A stretch of 64,000 nt of DNA from Streptomyces sp. CMB-StM0423 (GTDB lineage Bacteria; Actinomycetota; Actinomycetes; Streptomycetales; Streptomycetaceae). Both the position numbers and the translations under genes were made by a program. The stretch is taken from assembly GCF_002847285.1 (NCBI RefSeq), contig NZ_CP025407.1:4992501-5056500 (forward strand). Direction: 5' to 3'. Shown here piece after piece: positions 9,528-16,429 of the stretch (positions within the stretch are counted from its first letter, which is position 1; the number at the start of each line of letters is the position of its first letter). The notes under the pieces are model-generated. The model saw only the letters and a list, made by a program, of their open reading frames with translations. It was not told where the DNA came from and did not search any database.

Positions 9528-9563
9528 CCCGTCCGGCGACTCCCCCGCGGATCGCCGGACGGG
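9528..9563 (-). promoter_or_regulatory. Perfect 12-bp leader hairpin before AfsS-like gene
   Basis: Arms at 9528-9539 and 9552-9563 pair perfectly (CCCGTCCGGCGA). The hairpin is about 40 nt upstream of GTG 9487. It matches the hairpin at 536-584 in layout and flanks (CACC-N5-GGTG, AGCGGCC, CACGG, GGGG in the loop), with stem changes that keep pairing. Confidence 0.5.
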
Positions 9564-9667
9564 CGCCGTGCGGCCGCTCACCATAATGGTGCTGCACTGC
9601 GGCCGCTCGGCGGGCCTGCCATTCCCCTGAAGTGACGGGCCTATGACAAGAAGAGTGCCTGTTCGTG

Positions 9668-9685
9668 ATAAACGTTCGATGAACG
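9668..9685 (-). promoter_or_regulatory. Candidate AfsR/SARP box (two 7-mers, 11-bp period)
   Basis: On the minus strand CGTTCAT (9679-9685) is followed exactly one helical turn (11 bp) later by CGTTTAT (9668-9674). SARP regulators bind short direct repeats with 11-bp spacing, usually over the -35 region. The site is 180 nt upstream of the AfsS-like start and just after the stop of the AfsR paralogue at 9703. No good -10 box is obvious. Confidence 0.4.
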
Positions 9686-9702
9686 GCCGCGTTGACCGTG
9701 CG

Positions 9703-12618
9703 TCAGGCGACGGCCGACGGGCTGAGGAGGGCGCGTACCTGGGCTGCTTCCGTGGCCCCCGCCCTCTCGTGCAGCGACAGAGCTTCGGACCAGCAGGCTC
9801 GGGCACGACCGGACTGGCTGATCTGCTCCAGCGCACGGCCGAGTACGGTCAGCACGCTGGCCCGGTGCCAGTCACCGCCGATGCCCTGCAGCCGCGTGAG
9901 CGCCTGCTCGGCCTGGGCGGCGGATTCCGTGGCCTGCCCGGCAGCGAGGTGTACCTCAGCCAGCCGGAACAGCGTGAGGCCGTCCCAGAGGCTCATCCTG
10001 TGGGCGCGGAAGATCCCAAGCGCCTGGGTCAGTTGGGCGAGCGCTTCCTCGTGGCGGCGGAGACCGGTGAGGGCGATTCCCAGCGCATACATAACGTTGG
10101 CGAGTCGGAACTCTGCGTTGAGCTTTCGGTATATCGCGATTGCCTGCTCCGCGAGTTGCACCGCCGTCGCCGCGCTGCCCATGTCGTTGTGGAGCCGCGA
10201 GAGGTTGCTGAGCGCGATGGCCTCACCGTCGAGGTTGCCGTCGGCGCGATAGGCGCTCAGTGCAGACTCCAGGTAGTCCTCGGCGTCCCCGTGACGTTCC
10301 TGGATGGAGGCGATGAGGCCGCGGTCCGTGGCCGCTTCACCGCGTGCCCAGATGTCGTCGCACGTCTCGCTGAGAAGCAATGCGGATGTCGCGTGCTGAT
10401 CTGCTTGCTCGAACCGGCCCGAGAAGATGTGCGCGGAGGACAGCACCGTGTGCGCCCTGCACTGGCTGCGAGTGTCGTCCTCTGCCTGCGCTGCTGCCAG
10501 GGCGGCAGTTGCGGCGCGGACGAACGGGAGCGAATACGCACCGGATTCGGCGAGGTCCTTGGCGACGAGCAGCAAGTCTGCTGCGGACGCGAGATTGCTC
10601 CCGCGGGCAGCCTGCCGGACGGCCGCGAGCAGGGGGTCGGCTTCCCGGAAGAGCCAGTCCAGGGCAGCCTCTCGGCTGCGGAACTCCAGCCCGGCCTCGA
10701 TCGCACGCGTCAGGTGCTTCATCAGCGTGTCGCCCGGGCGGCCCAGCTCGTACACCCTCGCCGCCGTCGCCAGGTAGAAGTCCAGCAGGCGCGACAGCGC
10801 CGCCTCGCGTTCCGCCGGGGGCTCCTCGCGTTCGGTGCAGTCGCGGGCGAAGAGCCGCACCAAGTCGTGGTAGCGGTAGCGGCCCGGGGCCGCCGACTCC
10901 AGGAGGCTGGCGTCTACCAGGGCTTCCAGGAGTTCTTCCGCGTCCTCCGTCGTGCGGTCCACGATCGCCGCCGCCGCCGTCACCGAGATGTCCGGGCCGT
11001 CGGCCAGGCCCAGGAGGCGGAAGGCGCGGGCCTGTTCGGGTTCGAGTTGGCCGTAGCCCAGCTCGAAGGTGGCCTTGACCGCCAGGTCGCCCACCCGGAG
11101 TTCGTCCAGGCGGCGGTGTTCGTCCGACAGTTTGCGGGCCAGTACCGACACCGTCCACGTGCGGCGTGCCGCCAGGCGGGAGGCCGCGATGCGGATGGCC
11201 AGGGGGAGGAAGCCGCAGGCGGCTACCACGTCCATGGCGGCGTCGCGTTCCAGGTCCACGCGTTCGGCGCCGACGATGCGGGTGAAGAGCAGCAGCGCTT
11301 CGTCCGGGGCCATCACGTCCAGGTCGACGTGGTGCGCGCCGGCCAGGTCCGTCATCCTCGTGCGGGACGTGATCAGCGCCGCGCAGCCCTCCGTGCCGGG
11401 GAGGAGGGGGCGTACCTGGGCGGCGTCGCGGGCGTTGTCGAGGAGGGTCAGTATGCGGCGGCCCGCGAGCACCGAGCGGTAGAGCGCGGCGCGTTCGTCT
11501 ACCGGCTCCGGGATGTCCGCGTCCGGGGTGCCCAGGGCGCGGAGGAACGCGCCGAGGACGGCGGCCGGTTCGGCCGGGGACGGGCCCGAGCCCTGGAGGT
11601 CCGCGTACAACTGGCCGTCGGGGAAGGACTCCCGCGCCGCGTGCGCGACGTGCACGGCCAGCGTCGTCTTGCCCACGCCGCCGATGCCGGAGACCGACGA
11701 CACCGCCATCACCGAGTCCGGCGCGTTCGCCAGCTCCTTGCCCAGTTCCTCCACGACACCGACGCGGCCGGTGAAGTCCGAGACGGTCGCGGGCAGTTGC
11801 GCCGGACGTACGACGCGGAACGGGGCGTCGCCCGCGAGGGGTTCGGTCTTCGGGGCGGCCAGGTCCTCGTCGGCCTGGAGGATGCGCTGCTGGAGGTCGG
11901 CCAGCTCCGGGCGCGGGTCGACGCCGAGTTCGTCCTGGAGCAGGCGGCGGGTGTCCGCGTACACGGCGAGGGCCTCGGCCTGCCGGCCGCTGCGGTAGAG
12001 GGCCAGCATCAGCAGCTCGCGGAACCGTTCACGCAGCGGGTGGCCCGCGGTCAGTGCCGTCAGCTCGGAGACGGCCTCCGCGTGCCGGGCGGCGTCGAGG
12101 TCCAGCTCGATGCGGTGCTCCAGCAGGGACAGGCGCAGCTCTTCGAGGCGGTCGCGGTGCCAGTCGGCGTACGGGCCGGGCACGCCGCCGAGCGGTTCGC
12201 CGGTGAACTGGGCGAGCGCGCCCGCGTACAGCTCGCGGGCCTTGGCGAAGTCGCCCGCCGAGGCGGCGGTTTCGGCCGAGCGGGCCAGCTCCTCCGCGGT
12301 GGCGATGTCGACCTCGGTGCCGTGGGCCCGGATCGCGTAGCCGCCGGCCTCGCTGACCAGGGCGTCGGCGCCGAGCGTCCGGCGGAGCCGGGACGCGTAC
12401 GTGCGCAGGGCGGACACCGCGCGCGGCGGGGATTCCTCGCCCCAGATGCCGTCGACCAGCTCCTGGGCCGTGGCCGTACGGCCACCGCGCAGCAGCAGTG
12501 CCGCGAGCATCGCCCGCTGCTGCGGCGTACCCACCGGGAGGGATTCCTCGCCGCGCCAGGCACGAACGGGACCGAGCACGGCGAAGCGCAGCGCACTCGT
12601 CTCGTCTTCGTGGGCCAT
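9703..12618 (-). CDS. AfsR/SARP-family regulator: wHTH-BTAD-NB-ARC-TPR (paralogue 3)
   Basis: An intact 971-residue AfsR-type activator: winged helix from residue 9 (LRFAVLGPVRAW), BTAD to about 240, P-loop GIGGVGKTT, Walker B region LTLLDNARDAAQ, then TPR-like helices. Start ATG 12618 is preceded by GGGAGGGGG, a very strong ribosome binding site. The NB-ARC core is nearly identical to both other copies while the DNA-binding part and TPR parts differ more, suggesting duplication with partial gene conversion. Its downstream neighbour is the AfsS-like gene, making this copy the best candidate for the functional equivalent of afsR in an afsR-afsS pair. Confidence 0.9.
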   Translation of the reverse strand: MAHEDETSALRFAVLGPVRAWRGEESLPVGTPQQRAMLAALLLRGGRTATAQELVDGIWGEESPPRAVSALRTYASRLRRTLGADALVSEAGGYAIRAHGTEVDIATAEELARSAETAASAGDFAKARELYAGALAQFTGEPLGGVPGPYADWHRDRLEELRLSLLEHRIELDLDAARHAEAVSELTALTAGHPLRERFRELLMLALYRSGRQAEALAVYADTRRLLQDELGVDPRPELADLQQRILQADEDLAAPKTEPLAGDAPFRVVRPAQLPATVSDFTGRVGVVEELGKELANAPDSVMAVSSVSGIGGVGKTTLAVHVAHAARESFPDGQLYADLQGSGPSPAEPAAVLGAFLRALGTPDADIPEPVDERAALYRSVLAGRRILTLLDNARDAAQVRPLLPGTEGCAALITSRTRMTDLAGAHHVDLDVMAPDEALLLFTRIVGAERVDLERDAAMDVVAACGFLPLAIRIAASRLAARRTWTVSVLARKLSDEHRRLDELRVGDLAVKATFELGYGQLEPEQARAFRLLGLADGPDISVTAAAAIVDRTTEDAEELLEALVDASLLESAAPGRYRYHDLVRLFARDCTEREEPPAEREAALSRLLDFYLATAARVYELGRPGDTLMKHLTRAIEAGLEFRSREAALDWLFREADPLLAAVRQAARGSNLASAADLLLVAKDLAESGAYSLPFVRAATAALAAAQAEDDTRSQCRAHTVLSSAHIFSGRFEQADQHATSALLLSETCDDIWARGEAATDRGLIASIQERHGDAEDYLESALSAYRADGNLDGEAIALSNLSRLHNDMGSAATAVQLAEQAIAIYRKLNAEFRLANVMYALGIALTGLRRHEEALAQLTQALGIFRAHRMSLWDGLTLFRLAEVHLAAGQATESAAQAEQALTRLQGIGGDWHRASVLTVLGRALEQISQSGRARACWSEALSLHERAGATEAAQVRALLSPSAVA

Positions 12619-13268
12619 GGCCGCCCCCTCCCCGGTCCCGGTGATTCCAGATAGCCAAGTCTGCCCTGCCGGGGGTGTTTTAGTCAGCAACGACAGCGCT
12701 CTGGCTGGGCCAATGGCCCAGTAAGTGGACGTTTTTCGGCCTTCGGGAGCACACCCCGCGCAGCGGCGCGGCGCGTGATCCTCGCCGTGCGCCCCCGGTT
12801 ACGCACCGCGCGTGAGCTGACGCCTCGTCAGGAGGGCGCTGCGGTGTGCCCCTGTCGACCACCTTGGCGAAGACGATCACGAGGGACGACCACATAGGCC
12901 AAACCTGCCGCACGCGTCAGTTCGGCTGGATTCTATATGTCCTGAAGAGGCCGTGCCCGTTCGGGCAGGGCCGAAACAGGGGGGTCCGAAACCGGAAGGC
13001 GTGCTACGGGTGCTGCGGTAAGGGGCCTCGTTCCCCTCTTTCCGGGCGTTCCGGCTTTCCGGGAACGGGGGAGGCCCGGCCGCCACGGGCTTCTTGCCGG
13101 GGGAGCGGCCCACCCTTTCCTCGCCCGCCACCTCGGCCGGGCAGTGCCCGCACCCGCCTGACCCGAGCGGCAGCGGCGTCCCTCCGGGATCGATCCGCCG
13201 GAGGGCGCCGCTTGCCCGGCCGGAGCGTCTTCCGCTACGCCCCGGCCCCCCGCCTCAGCGTCTCCGCT
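12619..13268. other. 650-bp gene-poor region with hairpins
   Basis: No gene is convincing here. Upstream of paralogue 3 there is a palindrome CTGGGCC-aat-GGCCCAG (12705-12721), a possible operator. Further right, arms at 13022-13036 and 13061-13077 form an imperfect hairpin, and a terminator-like hairpin lies at 13173-13211. Confidence 0.5.
13173..13211 (-). terminator. Terminator-like hairpin after PHP-domain gene
   Basis: Arms GCGGCG-T-CCCTCCGG (13173-13187) and CCGGAGGGCGCCGC (13198-13211) pair with one bulge. It lies 58 nt beyond the stop of the leftward PHP gene and has no T-run, as is common for actinomycete terminators. Confidence 0.35.
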
Positions 13269-14822
13269 TCAGCGGCCCAGCCAGATCGGGTTCGTCATCG
13301 CCGCCATCGCCCCCGGCAGCCCGCTCGCCCCGCCGTCCGCCGCCGGGTGCCGGACCTCCGCGCGGACGAACGCCGCGTACGACGGCGTCGTCTGCCACTC
13401 CACCGTCCCCGCGCCGTCCGCCAGGGTCGTGGCGTACAACTGGCCCTCGTCCGTCATGAACCGGACCTGCGCCTTCGCCGGGCCGCCGGTGACCTTCAGC
13501 CGTACCGTCACCTTTCCGTCCGGCGCCGCCCGCAGCCGCTCCCCGATGCCCGCGTGCTCGCCCCGCGGGCCCGACGCCGTGAACTCCACGTCCACGTCCG
13601 CCGACTCCGCCAGCCAGCTCCGCCCCGCCCGCAGGCCCGCCAGCAGCGCCTGCCGGGACAGGTCGTCGGCCAGCACCACCGTCTGCGGCAGGCCCACGAC
13701 CTGGCCGTCACGGTGCGCGTCGCTGTTGCCCAGCGCCGGCAGCCAGTCCATCGGGCCGCCGCCCTCGCGGCCCGCCGTCAGGGCGTTGTCCCAGGCCGCC
13801 ACCGCCAGTTCGTCGTCCGTCGTCCACGGCCCGTTCCACACCTCGACCGCGTCGGCGCCCTCGTAGCCGAACTTCCACTGGCAGCCGACGAACGGGCAGT
13901 TGGGGTGCGCAGGCACGACCAGCCCGCCGGCCGCGTGGATCTGCCGCACGTAGCGCGGGTACGCGTCGTCCCGTGCCCGGTAGCGCCAGTCGACGAACAC
14001 GCCCGGGTCGGTGCCGACCGCCAGGTAGTGCCCGTTGCGCGTCGTCACCTCCTCGCCGCACAGCACCAGCAGGTCGTCACCCCACAGCCCGTCCCACGCG
14101 GCGTGCCCGGAGGACGTGTTGTGCTCCGTCGTCGTGATGAAGTCGAGCTTCGCCGCCCGCGCCGCCGCCGCGGTCTCCGCGGGCGTACGGGCGCCGTCCG
14201 AGTGCACCGTGTGCAGGTGGCAGTCCCCGCGGTACCACGCCCGGCCGCGGCCCTTGGCGCGCTCCGGCGGGAACCGCGGCGGGGCGGTCTCGGCCGCCGG
14301 GCCGTAGCGCAGAGTGATCGTCACCTCGTAGTCGAGACCCTGCGGGGCGATCGTGTACGGGCCGAGCACCACGTGCCAGCGGCCGGCCCGTACCGGACCC
14401 GGCAGGTACGCGGGCGTCGTCGCCGCCCGGTCGGCACTGATCGCGAACTCCGTGCGGAAGCCGCCCGACCAGCCGCGGAAGCCCCGGCCGCCGTCGCGGG
14501 TGCCGTGCTCGTCGAAGATGCCGATGTCCAGGGCGTTGCCCGTCGTGCCCGCGGGCACCTGGGGGCGGTCGTAGCGGTACGAGACGTGGATCTCGCGCAC
14601 CCCGCGCGGCACGTCGACGGGCAGGTAGACGAAGTCCGGTGCGCCCGGCTCCAGATGGCCGGTGACGGTCCGGCTGTCCTCGGAGCCGGCGGCGGAGCCT
14701 TCTGCGTCGTCTGCCGCGCTGGCGAAGCTGACGGGGGCGAGCGTCATCACTCCGGCGGTGGCCGCCGAGAGCTTCAACAGGTCGCGTCTGTCCACGGGTG
14801 CGGTCCCTTCACGTCGGTTCAT
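13269..14822 (-). CDS. Tat-exported CehA/McbA-like PHP-domain metallohydrolase
   Basis: This 517-residue protein starts with a twin-arginine signal (DRRDLLKLSA at 11-20, hydrophobic core, cleavage near SFASA at 32-36). A beta-rich domain (about 50-180) precedes a PHP-type metal-dependent hydrolase domain: HLHT at 202-205, SDG, then TEHN and HPN, which are metal-ligand motifs. The group includes carbaryl hydrolase CehA and McbA, but the substrate here is unknown. Folding in the cytosol before export fits a metalloenzyme. The C-terminal 70 residues look like an accessory beta domain. Confidence 0.75.
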   Translation of the reverse strand: MNRREGTAPVDRRDLLKLSAATAGVMTLAPVSFASAADDAEGSAAGSEDSRTVTGHLEPGAPDFVYLPVDVPRGVREIHVSYRYDRPQVPAGTTGNALDIGIFDEHGTRDGGRGFRGWSGGFRTEFAISADRAATTPAYLPGPVRAGRWHVVLGPYTIAPQGLDYEVTITLRYGPAAETAPPRFPPERAKGRGRAWYRGDCHLHTVHSDGARTPAETAAAARAAKLDFITTTEHNTSSGHAAWDGLWGDDLLVLCGEEVTTRNGHYLAVGTDPGVFVDWRYRARDDAYPRYVRQIHAAGGLVVPAHPNCPFVGCQWKFGYEGADAVEVWNGPWTTDDELAVAAWDNALTAGREGGGPMDWLPALGNSDAHRDGQVVGLPQTVVLADDLSRQALLAGLRAGRSWLAESADVDVEFTASGPRGEHAGIGERLRAAPDGKVTVRLKVTGGPAKAQVRFMTDEGQLYATTLADGAGTVEWQTTPSYAAFVRAEVRHPAADGGASGLPGAMAAMTNPIWLGR

Positions 14823-14926
14823 CGCTGAGACGGTGCTACACGGGTCCTATACGCGGGTGACGCGGAAGGGAACACTGCGGGACACGTGGGTCGTGAGCGA
14901 CGGACGGTGCGGCCGGGGACCCGCCG

Positions 14927-15322
14927 TCAGCGCCTGCGGCGGCGGTGTACGGCGCCGATCAGGCGCATCGCCCGCCCGGCGAGGAAGTAGACCAGGACCA
15001 CGCCGGCGACGAACAGCACCGACCCCCAGCCGACGCCGCCGCCCCCGCCCGTGGTCGTGGGCCCCGTGCCGCCGGACGTGGTGGTGACCCCCGTCGTGAT
15101 CCCCGTACTCGAAGAGAACCCGCCGGAGACCGTCGTCGTCGCGCCCATGGAGGCACCCGCGTTCATGCCCGGGTCGATGTACCGGCCCGCGGCGCCGCTC
15201 GCCGAGCCGACCCCGCCCGACGACTGCGCCGAGGCGACCGCAGGCTGGAAGAGCACGCATAACGCGGTGGCGCACAGGACCGACACCACAAGAGAAGACA
15301 AACGACGCGGCCGGACAGACAT
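14927..15322 (-). CDS. Small exported membrane-anchored Ser/Thr/Gly-rich protein
   Basis: A 131-residue protein with an N-terminal signal peptide (positively charged start, hydrophobic stretch to about residue 30, AxA at AVASAQ), a low-complexity Gly/Ser/Thr middle, and a C-terminal transmembrane helix (about 98-118, VLFVAGVVLVYFLAGRAM) ending in a basic tail RRRRR. It is likely anchored with the linker on the cell surface. No family recognised. It is divergent from the LLM oxidoreductase gene with 77 bp between them. Confidence 0.65.
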   Translation of the reverse strand: MSVRPRRLSSLVVSVLCATALCVLFQPAVASAQSSGGVGSASGAAGRYIDPGMNAGASMGATTTVSGGFSSSTGITTGVTTTSGGTGPTTTGGGGGVGWGSVLFVAGVVLVYFLAGRAMRLIGAVHRRRRR

Positions 15323-15399
15323 GACGGGCCTCCCGTCTCACGGCGGGAATCGCCGCGGGGGTTGTTCCCAGCGTACGACTCGCGCTGGATACTGCGCGA

Positions 15400-16356
15400 A
15401 TGCGTATTTCCGTGACCGTCTTCCTCACCGACGAGACCGTCCGCCCCCCGGCCCTCGCGCGTGAGCTTGAAGAACGCGGCTTCCACGGGCTCTATCTCCC
15501 CGAGCACACGCACATCCCCGTCAGCCGCGACACCCCCGCCCCGATGGGCGAACCGCTGCCCCGCGAGTACGGGCGCACGCTCGACCCCTTCGTCGCCCTC
15601 GGCCAGGCCGCCGCCGTCACCGAGCGGCTGGCGCTCGGCACCGGCATCACGCTCGTGGCCCAGCACGACCCGATCGTGCTGGCGAAGCAGGTCGCGACGC
15701 TCGACTTCCTCTCCGGCGGCCGGTTCACGCTCGGCGTCGGCTTCGGGTGGAACGAGGAGGAGGCCGACGACCACGGGGTCGACTGGCGCGGGCGGCGGGA
15801 ACTGGGGCGGCGGCGGATGGGGCTGATGAACGCGCTCTGGGCGCCGGAGCCCACGGCGTACGACGGGGAGGCGGCGGCGGAGGCGGCGGACGCACCGGAC
15901 GCACCGGACGCACCGGACGCGGCCGACACGAAGGGCGAAGGGGATGCGGCGGGCGGCTCCGCGCCGCGTACTGCCGTACGGGCCTCCGAGGCGCACCCCA
16001 AGCCCGTCCAGGACCCCCGCCCCCGCAAGGGCACCTCCCCGCTGTACGGCCCGCGCACCCTGCTCGGCGGCCGGCCGGGACCGAAGCTCTTCGCGCACGT
16101 CGCCGAGTACGCCGACGGCTGGATGCCCATCGGCGGCGGCGGGCTCACCGACAGCATCCCGCGGCTGCGCCAGGTGTGGGAGGACGCCGGGCGCGATCCG
16201 GCGGCGCTGGAGGTGGTCCCGTACGCCGTGCGGCCGAGCGAGGGCAAGCTCGCGTACTTCGCCGCGCAGGGCGTACGGGAGACCGTCGTCCAACTGCCGC
16301 CCGCCGGCGAGACGGAGGTGCTGCGGGCGCTCGACGCCTGCGCCCGCTTCCTCTGA
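15400..16356 (+). CDS. LLM-class F420-dependent oxidoreductase
   Basis: A 318-residue luciferase-like (TIM-barrel) oxidoreductase of the F420 group: start MRISVTVFLTDE, GFHGLYLPEHTHIP at 28-41, then ALGTGITLVAQHDPIVLAKQVATLDFLSGGRFTLGVGFGWNEEE. The family transfers hydride between F420H2 and diverse substrates. A low-complexity insertion (about 158-200; Ala-Asp-Pro triplets encoded by 9-nt repeats near 15888-15925, then an Arg/Pro-rich part) splits the usual length of about 280. The fbiC gene for the F420 precursor starts 74 bp downstream, so cofactor supply and use are adjacent. Confidence 0.85.
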   Translation: MRISVTVFLTDETVRPPALARELEERGFHGLYLPEHTHIPVSRDTPAPMGEPLPREYGRTLDPFVALGQAAAVTERLALGTGITLVAQHDPIVLAKQVATLDFLSGGRFTLGVGFGWNEEEADDHGVDWRGRRELGRRRMGLMNALWAPEPTAYDGEAAAEAADAPDAPDAPDAADTKGEGDAAGGSAPRTAVRASEAHPKPVQDPRPRKGTSPLYGPRTLLGGRPGPKLFAHVAEYADGWMPIGGGGLTDSIPRLRQVWEDAGRDPAALEVVPYAVRPSEGKLAYFAAQGVRETVVQLPPAGETEVLRALDACARFL

Positions 16357-16429
16357 CCAGGCAGGAACCCCCTTCGCCGCAGCCGCCCCGCGGGCCCCGC
16401 GACCCGCACCGGTGTCCGACCTGCCTCCT

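Noticed and set aside
9643..12654. 1003-codon plus-strand frame across AfsR paralogue 3
   Set aside because: It mirrors the real minus-strand gene, whose domains are clear. The plus-strand product is Arg/Gly-rich with no family signal.
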